DNA of 64,000 nucleotides from Paguma larvata (taxonomy: Eukaryota; Chordata; Mammalia; Carnivora; Viverridae), in contig CM057826.1 in NCBI GenBank assembly GCA_030068075.1, forward strand, positions 48,018,558 to 48,082,557, in the 5' to 3' direction. This document shows, piece after piece, positions 23,936 to 37,274 of this stretch. The stretch's first letter is position 1. Every line of letters starts with the position of its first letter. The position numbers and the translations under genes were made by a program. The notes under the pieces are model-generated. The model was not told where the DNA came from. It saw only the letters and a list, made by a program, of their open reading frames with translations, and did not search any database.

Positions 23936-25929
23936 TTATATCGTAGGAATAAAGTCCCCTCCTCCACCCAAAACAGCTATAGTTAGAAACCAAGACATAC
24001 CACTGTTCCTTGATCAGCTCTTATCTAGTTTTCTTGGGCTATTACATAAAGCTGGCATAAAACAAAGTGATATTTCTAACTTCTTCAACAGTTCTCTTAT
24101 CTATATATTATTATTCTTGAACGTAGGCAACTCCTGTGCCTTACAGCAGAGCCCGCGTTAAATAACAAAAGAATTTCATGGCAAGAAAAACTGTCTGTCT
24201 CTCTATCTCTCTTACACCACTCCGTCCTTTTAAAGTGTCTCACTAACATTTATTTTGGAATTGCCATGAACAGTATTATGACATTGGCTTCCTTAAAAAT
24301 TTAGCATTCACAATTAGCACTTGGAATGAGTATATCCAGAGAATGCATTTTGCTCAGTGCTTACAACCAAATTATCTCAAGAGGCTATCAAGGGCTCTCA
24401 AGTCATTTCGTTAACTATGTTCTCCATTTAACTGAGCCCCACGCAAACAGAAGGGAGGAGAAAGAAAGCAAGACTTAAAATATCACACACAAAAAAGTCA
24501 AATATTCTATTCCCTCTCTTTCCCTTCCCTACTTTCTCCACCCTCCCATATCCGCCCCACCCCCAAACTAAATATAGAGACGAAATACCAAAACTCAAAC
24601 TTAAAAATTCCCAAAGCGGTAATCAACGAATCATTTTAACATGGAACGCAAAAATTAGATGTGATGCCCAAATTCACATGAGCAGCCACGTGGAAGACGG
24701 GAAGTGGGGCACACCTGAGCACGCTTTAGGAAGTTCTGTGCAGTTACCCCTGCTTTGCAGCTCTCTCTTCCTTCCACTCCACAGCACAGGAAAGGCAGAT
24801 TCTGAGTATAACACCAGAGCCCTGGGTTTTCCTACCATTAATCGTAAGATTAGATCCTGGATACAGAAATGTTAAACGATCAACAAACATAAAGTTAGCA
24901 CTGAATTCAGATGAATTTTTTTTTCCTTTCCCTTTCATTGAAGGGAGAGAAAAAAAACAAAAGCTTCACATGGCTTCCTTTTCTTGACCCACAACAAATT
25001 CCATTAAACTTCAGAAACAATGCTTTGCGATGCTGGAGGATGCAGACAGGAAACTGAAGAAAGACTTTACACAAAAGTTAAAAACATCTTTTTTGGAGCG
25101 AGGGCTGCAGCAAGGAAAGGTTGCATCTTGACAGTGAGAGCTTATGGCAACCGATAACATAATTAAATTTGGATGTCATGTAGTTGTGCCTGGGATGTAT
25201 AGCACATCAAAACGGATTTATTGTTCAGTCAGAGTAAAAGAAATACGCAAATATCTTTAAATAATTAATGATTGCTCCAAAGTGTACAAATTCAAAAAAT
25301 GCCCTATGGATTAAATTTCATCATATTTTCAAGTTACTTGAAATCGTCTTTTTTGGAATGACTGTCAGTCATCTGTGCATGGTTAATTCATTTTCAAGAC
25401 GGGAAGAGTCTTCTTCCTACCTACACACTCCCCACACTCCTTTGTTTCCTGGGACCCTTAATTTAAGAGTATTTAGTATAACAGGATAAACTTCCAGAAA
25501 TGCTGTAATAAAACTGGGCTTAGATCTCACCATTAGTAAGTCTACTATTATAAAATGCAGTGTTTGCAATGAAAACCAAGTTCATGTCCATGTTTCATTG
25601 CCATACATAAAGTTTGGGGCCATTTGAAACTTGATTCGAATGATTCATTTTCAAGATCAAAAAACTGCTTCAAAATTATATTCAGCAGTAATTTTATTGG
25701 GCTTATTTTGGGGAGCACTCAAAAATGCTTTTTTTTCTGTCTTATTGGCCCCAAAATGCAAGAAAGCTTAACCTCGTTTGCAAAATCAAGAAACAAAGAT
25801 ACAGGTCTATTGTGCAATAATCAGCCCACATTTCAATGAATAAGTAATATTTCTCACAAACCCAAGTTAGATAGTGGATTTATTTAACCTCTTGGGGTCA
25901 GGTAATAAATACTAAGTGAATTATTCAGC

Positions 25930-26260
25930 CCAATGGCTAATCAATACAATTCCATGATATATTTTTTGTGTTTCATAAAAGGTTGTACACTAAAGGCAGT
26001 GAGCAATTATGGAAATTGGGCCAGAGCGCCTCTCAATTCCTCTCCGGCTTGAAACCCCAGCAGGCCACCTTGACAGCAAATCGATTAGTGCTCCAGTGAA
26101 GCGGCTCAGTGACCTCTGACCCGCTTCCAGCGCGGCCTGACAGAGGAGAGAGTATTTTATATTTATTTTATTGAATTAACTCCATCTTGCCTGTACCAAC
26201 GCTTTACACATATTAGGCGGCAAGCTACAAGCTACTTCATTGTCGTTGTTTTCCATTGCT
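25930..26260. promoter_or_regulatory. Candidate conserved non-coding element
   Basis: Unique sequence mixing an AT-rich flank with a CpG-bearing centre (gagcgcctctc, tctccggcttg, agcgcggcctg). It contains caaatcgattag, in which ATCGAT is a CUT/ONECUT-type site overlapping a homeodomain ATTAG. Enhancer function is inference from texture only. Confidence 0.3.
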
Positions 26261-27009
26261 CTTGCTAAGCAAGCCCCACCCCTTGCCCTGCGGATTTCTT
26301 TGTCCTGGTTTTCCTTTCACTTTTGGCCTCAATATAGGATTTCAATCCACCCTGAGACTCATGATGGAGCTCCAGGTAATAAAAACCAAGAGCAAAGCTC
26401 ATAATCCTCCCGCCCTATGGTTCCTACCTACCTGGTCCACTTAGGACAATGCCCTACCCCCATATTTTCCCTCATAAAAACAAAGGCCACTCAATAAAAC
26501 CTGGCTCAACATGGAGTTCTTTCGGAAACATTCAAGAGAACATCAACGAGTGGGGATATTTCCTACTAGAAAATTAAAAACAAACCAGAAGCCTTAGGTA
26601 TTTTCTATTTTTGTCGCTTAATTATATTATTGGCTCACTGAAGCCATCAAAGAGACAGACAGAGACAGAGCCGGAGAGAACCAAGCCAGCTGAGTTTAGG
26701 ACACTGTTTCATCAAGGGAGCAATAAATACAAAGGCCCATCAGCCATCAACGATGAGAGCCTATGAGAAAGGGAAAATTCCTAAATCACCAAAAATTTCT
26801 CAGCTTTACTTCTGCTGTATAGAGCATCAGTGAAAACCACCACAGTCAATGAAACATAAATGCCAGGAAGAAACTGAGAAGTCCAACTCAGAACTCTCCA
26901 TTTAAGTTGGCAGCTCTGGGTATTAAACAATACCAAAGGTTAAATTATCAACAGCAACTTGATGCTATAAATCAAAAGAGTGAAGAATCTTAGGCCACAT
27001 TTGAAGGAT

Positions 27010-27180
27010 GCCATATAGAATAGTGGTTCAGTACACTGACTCTGAAGTTAAACTACCTAGATATAAATCCCCAATTTTCTATTAACTAGTTGCAGACTTT
27101 GTACAAGCCGCTCTGCTTCTCTTGATTTTAATTTTCCTCATCTCTACCTAATGTTGGCTACCATTATTATTTAATCAGAT
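27010..27180 (+). repeat. MIR SINE, plus orientation
   Basis: Begins 'tagaatagtggttcagtacactgactctgaag' and continues with the MIR 3' portion 'attttcctcatctctacc'. This is nearly the full MIR length. Confidence 0.75.
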
Positions 27181-28734
27181 CCCAAGATGTTTTATATGGG
27201 TAGGTAAGAAGTAATTTTTCAGCTCCTTTTATGAGTGTGGGACTGAAGGATACAGGTGATCAGAATTTACCTTTCACACTATCACCCCTCCTGGTTTCAC
27301 ACATACATGAAAGCATTGGGATAACCACTCACTTCTCAAAATCTCTGTCTCTCTTAGGTTTAGAGGACCCTGAATGTTCCCATTAAGCATTCAGTCCTTG
27401 GGTTAACCTCCCCAAAGACCTAAAATGGAAGTTCTCCTTCTCTCTCCGTTCCCTACTCAGTGGTGGAGAACATGAAACTATTCCATTCTATTCCTATCAC
27501 CTTGCCCTGGTGAGTAGAGACTTGGGCCCTAAGGAGCCCCGGCTTCACCTGTGCAGAATGAGAGACTGAGTTTATAATGCAGGAAAGGAGAAGGATAGAG
27601 GAATATGAGAAGGATTCCAGAGTTGCCCTTCAACTGCTCCATCATCTCATCAGGGACGGGTCTGTACTTCCAGACGCCTTGCTCCTGATAGGAAGATAAC
27701 CCCACCCCTGAATCCGCCGTAAACTTCCATTGCAACAAGGACCACTGTCATCTTCCCACCTGCCAGATCAGACATACTTAGAGCCAACAAAATAGGACTA
27801 GGGGTTCAACTCCATTTGCAAAGACTGTTTCTGTCAGAGGCCTTCACCTAGGCTCCTGGGCAATGCTGGAGTGATAAGGATCTGCTGACTGTCAAGGCTA
27901 TTTTTGAAGGACTTACCACAGCTCTTCGAACCTGTGGAAAGAGAATATCTTGATCTTTCTCCTCATCCTTCACTGCTCCTTGCTGTACTAGGAACTCATG
28001 ATCTTTTCTTGTCTTAGCCATCCTTTCTCTCTTAGCTCATGACCCACTGGCTCTATCTATCCCTTTCTGTAGACAGAAAAGTAGACTCACCTTTCTCTTC
28101 CTTTGACCTACAAACCTCATAGCAAAAAGTCCAACCATCTCAGAAGCAGTGGAGAAAAATGAGGAGGGAAATCCGCCCACCCCCACCTTCTCTACCTACG
28201 ACTTAAACAATAGCCCAGATATTTACAGCCAATGAAAATAACTTTTTATGTATATATTCTTCAACCAAGATGGACCTAGCTAATCATGCCACCAAGAGAT
28301 AATCAAGACTCAAGGCCAAAACACTTAAAATCGAATGTAGTGGTAACTCTAGAATATCCATAGAAAAGGAATTTAAGGCATGATTATTATGGGGTGAGAA
28401 AAGTTTGCAAACTTGTCTAGAAGCTAAGCTCCATAGCAAGTAAACATAGTTTCTACTTAGAGTGTATGTTTATTTGAAAACGCTGGGGTGGAGGGGGAGT
28501 GGCTAATAGAGACTAAGAGAGGGAAAACAAGAGGCCCATTCTTTGGTAGTGCCTATGATCTTATGATACCTGGTTTGCTTTGGGCTGTGGGACCTAATCA
28601 TATTAGCAAGACTGTCATCAATACTTTCAATGCTGGCCTCAACCTAGCGCCTGGGCACCTAGAATTGCCTATGAAAATCTCAGACACTACTAGACGTCTA
28701 CCAACACGGGTAATGGGATTGGGTAGGAGAAGAT
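27181..28734. other. Unique intronic sequence
   Basis: No confidently recognised repeat or exon; pyrimidine-rich stretches at 27960-28110. Confidence 0.45.
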
Positions 28735-28830
28735 CCTGATTCAGATACCAAGTAGCTGTGTGACCCTAGGCAAGTCACCTCTTCTCTGGACTCTCACATA
28801 TAAAATAGAGAGGCTATTTCCTTTCTATAA
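28735..28830 (+). repeat. MIR SINE fragment, plus orientation
   Basis: Contains the MIR core 'agctgtgtgaccctaggcaag' followed by a diverged 3' part. Confidence 0.8.
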
Positions 28831-31365
28831 ACATTATGGGATTCAAAGTGGTTTGTTTATCTGAATGTGTGAGAAGCCCAAGATGGAATGTTTACTTCCT
28901 TTGGAAAATTGCAATTTAACAGCCAAAAGAGGTTTTTTTCCTATGAAGGAATAAAAAGGAATCCAATCTGCTAACCCCAAAACCAAAACAAAGAATCCGT
29001 GGTAGAAGTGTGTTAGCCAAGACTCCTGCAAGCATTCACTCACAAGTCAGCTGTGTTCCCTGAGCCTTTTTGCAAAATCCCACAGCATATTCTTCCTGGT
29101 CCCACAAAAAAGAAAATCCTTCACACCTTTGTATAACTCTATGCATTAAGCCATAAATTATTCTTCCCCTCTCTTCCACTTTCAGAATCTATACAAAAGT
29201 GATTACCTCGGTCGTTTCTCAATATTACTTTCATACTTGGAAAATGCATTTTCAAAAAGTTATTTATTTTTCACAGCATGTCAGGTTGTTATATTGTACT
29301 AGTTAAAATAAAACTACTATATATACTACTGTATACTCTTGCATGCATTACATTTCCCTACAAATGCTGTGAAGTGGGATTTTCACAGGTCTTAGGTATA
29401 TTTATTTTAAATATTACATTATATTTTATTTTAGCACCATTCCAGATTTTAAGGAAGAAATAGGAAAGCCAGTTGCTAAAGTAACTTAGCTCTTAAATAA
29501 CTTTCTTATTGAAGTTCTCCATTTCGGAAGAAAAATTATTTAAATATTAAAAGCGGTTTTACCATGAAACTTAAAACCAACTCATACTATTATTCCTTCT
29601 CGAGAGCTCTTGGAATAGCTAAAAATGTCCCTTTGGATTTGATTCATGCTCACCTAAAAGCAAGAATCAGGCCTAGAGTAAAACATGTAAAGTATAAAAT
29701 ACCAAATGAGCACCAGCCAGCATTTCTAATAATGAGGCCCACGGGTTCTTGATGCGTATGGTTAGGTTTAAAATATTTCCCAGAGTCTTTCTAAAAGGTG
29801 ACAAACCAAAACACAAGATTTGCTTGAGGTAATCCTAAATTTTATGCCTGCAATTGTTTTCTGCTGAAACATAATATTAACTGTGCTCTAAAGTGCCATG
29901 AATTTCTTTAAAAGGCCGCCTCAATTAAAGCCTACACAGAAGGACACGGATCCAGGTGCTGTCGTTAGCACTTGTAGTTTTGACCATGGGTGCCCTCAGA
30001 GCCTGGTGGGAGGTGCTGGCTGCAGTATAATCCACCAAAACGAAGCTGACCCTTGCCTGTAAACCCAAGGAACTACGGTCGCCCACTGGTACCTCACCGG
30101 GCTAAGAAAATGCTGCTCTCTGGCTCTCTGTGGCTGAGTGAGAGGCAGAAAGAGGAAACGCTTAAATATTTAATAAATGCTTCTGCAGAGGCTTTTGAGC
30201 CCTAGCATGAAGAGTCTGAAAGCACTAGCTACTTTACATCCATTGAGGATGCTACCAAAATGGCTATCTATGATCCAGATTACAGGCGACTCCAGAAAGT
30301 AGTTTCTTTTCCTTTTTCTTCTCCTGAAGCTGAGTTGGCAGCAGCCTATCGTGAAATCTTTCAGAATTGCTTTATTCTCTCATTTTCGTTTTGTCTCAAG
30401 CGACTCGGAATGTCCATCCCCAGTGCCCTAGAGGTCACAGGCAGCAAGTCCTTGAGCAGGGAAAGCATGCTTAGAGAAATAGAGAGCACAAGAGTGCAGA
30501 AAAGAAAGCAAGGATACTCCGCATGTATTTTTAATACCACCAAATTTAGCTAAAATGTGCTCCCTGGTAGTGCTTTTAACTAACAAGCAGGCAATATATT
30601 GCCCTGTAAAATGTTTTATTTTAACACCTTACAGTTTTTTAGCTCTATGGCTGTTGCAGGTATATCCATTAAAAGCAACACAGACCATAAATCAGAATTC
30701 CATACCTTTTCACAGCATATGAATCTATTCTCCCGCTGGTAAGCACACAGCTTTCATTGATGCCGATGGGGGTGACATATACTTATGCAGGGGAGAATAG
30801 ACCGCTCTATACGTATGAATTTATGCTTTTAGACAGGTGGTTGTATGTAGACAAGAGACACCAATAAACAGGTTTTATTGGAGCTGTTTAGAAACAGATT
30901 CTGTGCTACATATCTACGGAGGAACAGTCATCTTTTTCAAAGGGAAATACAGAGGCAAATCCCTGGCAGAGTTATGATCTACAAGTTCACCACCACAATG
31001 TGGTACCCATTCTCACACATATCTACAGTCATTTGAACTGAGCTTGACCAATCCTCAATGCTTTAATAAGCTAATAGTACTTCTGAAATTATACAATATC
31101 CCTCATCGCTGCTGTGAAAACACAGCAAACACTGCATGCAGAAGGCAAATATTAACTTTTTAATGCTCAGTGCAATATACATACCTATGTGAGCAGAAGG
31201 TATAGATTCCCAGAGGAATAAGTTTTTCATGAAGCGTAAATCTTTTAGATCACTGCCAAAGAGACGGATACACTGGCTTTAAGGGAATATGCTTCTTCTG
31301 TTTAAAAAATAAATACTAAAATAGTCTGTGTCACATATGAATTCTATGTGGCTACTATGTATATA
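28831..31365. other. Unique, repeat-poor intronic sequence
   Basis: No interspersed repeat recognised across about 2.5 kb. Open frames of 60-97 codons exist but have no domain or splice support. The part at 29880-30560 retains several CpGs and could be conserved. Confidence 0.5.
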
Positions 31366-31366
31366 T

Positions 31367-31415
<49 letters not shown>
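31366..31415. repeat. (CA)n microsatellite
   Basis: A short TATATACATA lead-in followed by an uninterrupted run of about 22 CA units. Length is expected to vary between individuals. Confidence 0.97.
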
Positions 31416-31416
<1 letters not shown>

Positions 31417-32224
31417 CTTGTCTTTGAACAATATTTGCTTTGATCTTCTTTTTGCATTTTAGAGACTTCCAAAAAGGGAACTCAGGAATAATGCAAGCTA
31501 CAAAAACAGATGTAGAAAATATTTCTAAAAATCAGCTTAAATCCTCATAATTTGCAATAGAAACTCACACAAAGGAGATGACATTCAACATATGTATCTA
31601 GTTGTGTATGATGAACACACAGGATATATCCTTTTACCTGGGTAAAATATCTATTTTCAGAGGAATCCATAACCTAGAACAAAACAGCTCTCATCTTCAG
31701 TTTCTTTCTGTACTTCATTTTAAAGACAGCTTCCTAGAAGATATAGGAAGGGTCAGCTGACTTTTATTTACTGCACCATATATTGTTCATGATTGACACT
31801 GTCATGTCCATCTATTGCAGAGACTTAAAGTCCATGACGATATTTAACTACTTACATTTGCTAGCATGGCTGTGGTAGAGGGAACCACAACACACTGATC
31901 TATCCAAAAGAAAAAAATTAGAGAGTGGCACAGTGGAATTTATGAATGAGAGTGCTTTGGCTGCAAAGCATTCCCATTATAGCCCTCAGCCACCACAAAA
32001 CTGCTGTGTAATTGGAAGAGAACTTTTTCCCATGCAAAGAAGCTTGTAGTCAGCGCCAACCTACCAGGGCCGGCACATTGGCATTAAGGGCCGCACACCT
32101 GCAGCCAGCCTCTCTTATTCCCTGGGACCTGGCCCTTGCCTGCACCCTCTGCTCATCAAAGAATGTAGATCAGAGGAGACTACAGAGGCACAGTCCAAAG
32201 GACTGTTAAACTTTGGAGGCCACT
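31416..32224. other. Unique intronic sequence
   Basis: No repeat or exon recognised. Confidence 0.5.
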
Positions 32225-32360
32225 TCACCCACTGGACTTAGAGGTGAAGAAACTGAAGCCCAGAAAGCAAAATAAACAAGTCTCAGGTACATAGCCAAAG
32301 GCAAAGACAAAACCAGGACCAGAACTCAGTGTTCCTCATGCATCCTAGGCCAGACCCCCT
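32225..32360 (-). repeat. MIR SINE fragment, minus orientation
   Basis: Shows 'gtgaagaaactgaagcccagaaag' and 'accaggaccagaactcagtg', the reverse of the MIR 3' half. Confidence 0.65.
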
Positions 32361-32944
32361 CCTCCACCATAGGTCTAAAAGCTGACCTTATTTCAGAGTT
32401 TATTTACCTAAAACCATGGTCAACCAATTCAAATACTATTCCTAATGTCATTCTGGTTGGGAAACAAACAACTTCCTCCAAACCAGCCTAGGCATATAAC
32501 CATTTTCCCAAAGGAAAAATATTTTTTCTTTATATGTGTGTAAGTTGTGTGTGTGTATGTTTGTTTTTTGGTCCCCCAGCAACAAAAACTATGTTCAAGC
32601 TTAAAATAATTACCATCTTTTTGACTTTTCTAAAAAAAAAAAAATCCATCTTCTAAACAGAATTATACCATAGATCTCATCTGCATCAATATCTGAAATT
32701 TTAGACTAACTTAAGTTCAGTAGAAAAAACTCCCAGGTCTTGATTTATTATATTTCATGGCAGAAGTGTTACATATATTATTTTTTATTTATCAAATATT
32801 GACAGTAAAAAAATTAAAAGTTAAACATAATGTTGTGGAAGGGAGCTGTTTTAGGTTAGGTGCTCAGGAAAGGCCTCTTTACAAACATCTGTCCGGAAAG
32901 GATAAGACCTGATTTACGTAGGTCACATTCTGTCATAGATGAAA

Positions 32945-33180
32945 TAATAATAGTAAGCACCTATCATTTAACTGAATTGGACATTTAAAGAATGTATTAT
33001 TTCCATAACATGAAACAACCCAGGAGGATGGATGTTGCTATCCCAATTTTGCAGATGAAAAATCTAAGTTTCAAAGAGATACAGTTACTCGTCCAAGGTC
33101 AGGTGACTAGTTTATAGTAGACAGTAGGTTTGGAACCCTTGTCTATCTAGTTCCAGTGTCCTCTATTTCCACTCTCCTAC
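32945..33180 (-). repeat. MIR SINE, minus orientation
   Basis: Near full length: 'taagcacctatcatttaac', 'ttttgcagatgaaaaatctaag', 'ctcgtccaaggtcaggtgac' and 'aacccttgtctatctag'. Confidence 0.75.
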
Positions 33181-33289
33181 ACTGCACTCTGACTAAAAGG
33201 AGCACACAGACATAGAGATTTGCTCTCCGCCTGATCATCACTTTCCTGGGGGCACGTTATCTGACCACCCCCTTCAGTAAATCGGTTTT

Positions 33290-33480
33290 ACTCCTCCCTG
33301 ATATTTTCACTCAGATCACCCTCCAGCACCTTTATCTATGTGATTCTTCTAACTTCACCTTTATTTATATGATTCTTTGAATGACTGTCTTTTCCACTGG
33401 ACTAAAAAGTCTATGTCAGGTCTACAACTGTCTTTGTTTGGCACACAGTAGGTGTTCACTGAATGAATGAATGAATGAGC
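33290..33480 (+). repeat. L2 LINE 3' end, plus orientation
   Basis: Ends with 'tttggcacacagtaggtgttcactgaatgaatgaatgaatg', the characteristic L2 3' terminus with its GAAT tandem tail. Confidence 0.8.
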
Positions 33481-33660
33481 CACTACTTCAAACTTACCTT
33501 CACTGTAACTCAGTGCAAAACACACAGCCAGGAGAACCCAAACTGCGATCACCGTCTTACTATTCTAGCCAGATCTGATACAACCACAATTTACATTCAA
33601 ATTATGTCTTTCCTTTAAACATCTCTGAGTAAGATAAAAATAAACAGCTGGAAATAGCTG

Positions 33661-33720
33661 ACAAGAGGGAGGGGGGAAGAGAAAGAGATGGGGAGGCGGG
33701 GAGAGAAAGAGAGAGAGACC
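33661..33720. repeat. GA-rich purine tract
   Basis: About 60 bases of almost pure G and A on the plus strand (agagggaggggggaagagaa and similar). Low-complexity sequence. Confidence 0.85.
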
Positions 33721-35956
33721 AAAATAAGTTTAGAACTCTGCCAAAGGTCTCGAAGGTAGCAGCAAAGCCATAAATGTCTCACGGCACTTCATATGTCACG
33801 AGGGCTTGCAGATGGAAATGATATCAGTTCCATTCTCCGTTTCTGCTTCAGCTCACCAAGACACTGCTCCAGGAAAAGGTGATGTGATTTATCCTGCATT
33901 CTATCATCTGAACCCCCTATTAACCAGCACTTGCACAGTCACAGTACAATGATAAATGATGGTCATAATTATGACCCTAATTCACAGCAAGTCACTAAGG
34001 TATCCTCTGGATTATAGAAAAATGACATTAGGTGAGAAGTTCTTTGAGAGTAGACACCATGTTATACAATTCTCCCAGGGGCCTTTATACCACACATAAT
34101 TGTTGAATAAAACTATATTGATCATAACCATGTTATTGTATCAGAAAATGATGTTCAGTGTATACCATGTGAAGAAATTATCTACTTACCAAAATGTTTA
34201 ACTTCATAGAATACCTGCTAATGTGTGCTAAAAGAAGTTTAATTCATCCTAAGTTGAAAGTGACGATCTCAGTGGAAAACATTCGGCCCCAACCTCCGAT
34301 TTATTAGCCAACTAAGAAATTACAATATTGGGACTTTCCAAGAGCTGTTAAGTTAATCGAGGTATTGTGGCTGGTGGTGTCGTTGTTGTTGCTTTAATTT
34401 ACCAGAGACTACCTTCTGGGTATTTAAATTCTGGTGCAACGAAACAAACCATGACTCTGAAGACAAGTTTGATCTGTTTTCACAAGAGGAGCCTAGCTGG
34501 GGTGCAGGAGAGGGAGGATGTTCACAGAACTGGCCCAGACTTGTGACAAGTAGAAATTCACTGCATTTTTAACATATAAACTAACCATTGCTCTCCTGTC
34601 CCAATTTACATGGGAGAAAATACCTCTGAACATGGACATTGACACAGAGAATATAAAAATTTAAAGCAAAGTTACACTTTTTCAGAGTACAGATTCATGA
34701 GATTTTTATCTCTGAGTCAAATAAGTAACTTGTTACTCATTTTTTTATTTTGTCATCTATTCAATAATACTTGGTATTAACTAAGCAATGTAATATAAGA
34801 GCGTAGCAACTGTTAAAGTATTTCTTTATCTCATCTACACGATATCTCTTTTCTAATTCATTCATATTTGCACATTTCTAAAGTAACTTCTGCCAGGAAC
34901 ATAAGGGAATTAGTTAATTTCTATAAACAAAACCACAGGAAAAAAAATATCCTCAATGTACCAGAGCTAAAAACAAAGACTCAAAAGAAGGGAAAAATAT
35001 TAAATAACCTTAGGACCTTACCAAATACATTTAATCCTTTGAATAACTGTATAAATATTTGAGTGTCTTTTATTTATGTTTTCTTTCTTTTTATTATAAA
35101 GATTGGCTTTATAAAGTAGTCCCTTTTAAAAAAAGGAAAAAAAGAAACTGTGGTTTATTATTTAACTTCCGAAAAGCCAACATCAAAGATTAGACTTTTG
35201 GCCTTCAAGACCAGATCATTTGTAATTTCTTCTTTTTTTATTATTTTAAAAAATTTTTATGTGGAGAAGAGTCAGAGATCTCAAGAACTCTTATTTGGAG
35301 GCCTCTCTTAGCCAAGCTGAGTTGATGGGAATTACTCCTTTTTGCCAAAACCCAAAAGAAAAGCTGTATACACTCCCTCCCTCTATTCTCTTCATCTCTT
35401 TCCACCACAACCCCCCACTCCTTCTGACTCAAATGAAAACACTACTACTCTTTTTTCTCCTTGTATCTAAAGAAAGGGGAAAAAAAAGGAATACTAACTG
35501 CATTGGAGGCGTGAGGTTACAATTTTGTCACATACAAGAAATGATCTGAAACTCTTAAATTTTTTGAATAAACCCACAGTGTTTATTTAGGACTGGGTGA
35601 GGGGTGCTTCTTATCTGCATATGTTATCCTGTAAACATACCACATACATAATTTCAAGGTGCTTAATGAGTGATTCAAATAGAAATGGAATTAAGTTTAG
35701 ACAATAAGAGTAATGAAACTCAGGGCCAATGAAACAGAATGCAAGTCCAAAACTGTTTGGCTAAATTAAATTGTGCATCCTACAATCCAATTTCTATTGA
35801 GACTGCAGCAGCTTGAGATAAAGTTGTCATAAAGTCTTATCAAGATCAGTCAAGATAACATGAACATTAAGAAACTATATTTAGATCATTTCAATTCTCT
35901 CATCTTCCCACCACAAAAAAGGGGAGATGGGAAAATGATCTGGACAGTTCTCATTG
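33721..35956. other. Unique AT-rich intronic sequence
   Basis: A possible degraded L2 end lies at about 34035-34115 ('gagagtagacaccatgttatac...ttgttgaataaaac'). Otherwise nothing recognised. Confidence 0.5.
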
Positions 35957-36078
35957 CTGCTGCTGCTTCTGCTTCTGCTTCTGCTTCTTCTTCTTCTGCT
36001 TCTTCTTCTTCTTCTTCTTCTTCTTCTTCCTCTTCCTCTTCCTCTTCCTCTTCCTCTTCCTCTTCCTCTTCCTCTTGC
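35957..36078. repeat. (TTC)n and (TCTTCC)n microsatellite tract
   Basis: Starts with tgctgct/tgcttc units, becomes pure TTC, then a hexamer TCTTCC array to about 36075. On the minus strand, the EBF sense strand, it reads GAA and GGAAGA. It abuts the SINE at 36092 at the end corresponding to the SINE tail, so it most likely grew from that A-rich tail. A frame translating it as poly-serine is not a gene. Confidence 0.95.
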
Positions 36079-36091
36079 TCTTCACCTCCTT

Positions 36092-36182
36092 GTTTTTTTA
36101 AGTAGGCTCCACACCCAACGTGGGACTTAACTCACGACCCTGAGATTAAAATTCGCATCCTCTCCCACCCAGGTGCACCAGT
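36092..36182 (-). mobile_element. Old carnivore tRNA-SINE, minus orientation
   Basis: On the minus strand it reads ggtgcacctgggtgggagag, a degenerate tRNA-like part, 'ctcagggtcgtgagttaagtcc' and 'gttgggtgtggagcctactt', then an A-rich tail. This short type lacks the felid-specific core and belongs to an older carnivore subfamily. Its tail runs into the GAA-type microsatellite. Confidence 0.88.
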
Positions 36183-36189
36183 TCTTGTT

Positions 36190-36640
36190 GGCTTTATTCT
36201 CCCTCATCTCCCCACAACCAATTTGATCCTTTGTTCACGGCCCATTTTCCTCTATTCCTGCCACCACTAGTATTGACCAAGATTTCATCATCTCTAGGTG
36301 TTACTATCATAGTAACTTCCTTACTCGGTCTCCTTGCCTCTGGGCTCCACTCTCTACAGCAGTGCTCATCCCAACACTGCCCGCCCCCCAGCTCCAACTC
36401 AAATATCATTTCTCTCTAGCTTTCCCTGAGACCATACAGAATTAATTAGTCCCTGATGCTGTGTTCCCTGATACTGTTACACCATCTCACATGTCTTATT
36501 GGTTAGTTCTCTGCATAGGTCTATACTTCTCTCAATGGTACAATCACTTGTGTGTAGGAAAAGCTTCTGTTACACTAGCATATCAGCAACAGGGTCTCCC
36601 ACAAAACACATCCTCAATAATCTTGTTGAATTGAGTCCAT
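36190..36640 (+). repeat. L2 LINE, plus orientation
   Basis: Follows the L2 sense 3' region: 'attttcctctattcctgccacc', 'tccttactcggtctccttgcctc', 'caactcaaatatcatttctctc' and the terminal 'cctcaataatcttgttgaattgag'. Confidence 0.7.
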
Positions 36641-37274
36641 AAGCTTTATTGCGGAATTCAGCTATTCACTTAGCTGTGCCGGGCTGTCCATGATAACATG
36701 AATCCTGCTAAATAAAATATGCTTCTATAACATAAGTAGAATGTGTAAGAGAGATTGGCCTAAGTGGAGTAGTGGATGAGAAGAGACCCAAAGAGATCAA
36801 AGTATCATTTCAAAATCTCTTTCTGTAGGAGCATGTTAGGTAGGTCAGACAGCACAACATGCTAGACTTTTTTTAAACAAATTCTTATTAAGTTGTACAC
36901 TTTGCTACATGTTGCCAACTCAAAGCCTAAAATGATATGGCCTCTGCCTTCCAGAAAACTAATGACAATGACTCAGTATGGAAGGAAATTCTGAGAAACA
37001 AAAGATTTCGTAGTAACCATGACTGACAGGATCAGCAGTTCTGGTAAAGTGGATGGAAGGAACCCCACTTTGAAGTGTTTGCCAATTTCCATGGTGTAAA
37101 TATTCCTACCACGAATGATTTAAACTACCAATGAATTCTCACTAACAGGGGTGGGAAGAGATTCGTTCTGCTGATTCTTATGAGTAAACATAAGGCAGCT
37201 CCAGCACACCACTGGACAGCATCCATACCCCCCCCACACACCAGCTACAAGCTAAATTCCTATCACACAACAAA
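36641..37274. other. Unique intronic sequence
   Basis: No clear repeat or exon. A C run at 37229-37237. Confidence 0.45.

Larger units (their letters stand above)
22901..27009. other. Mostly unique intronic sequence
   Basis: One MIR (23735-23935) is the only clear repeat. The rest is AT-rich unique sequence with interspersed blocks that keep CpGs (23160-23420, 25930-26260). No exon supported. Confidence 0.5.

Noticed and set aside
31366..31415. Regular short repeat resembling an array
   Set aside because: Dinucleotide microsatellite without spacers; not a CRISPR array.
35860..36105. Poly-serine open frame
   Set aside because: Pure translation of the TTC/TCTTCC microsatellite.
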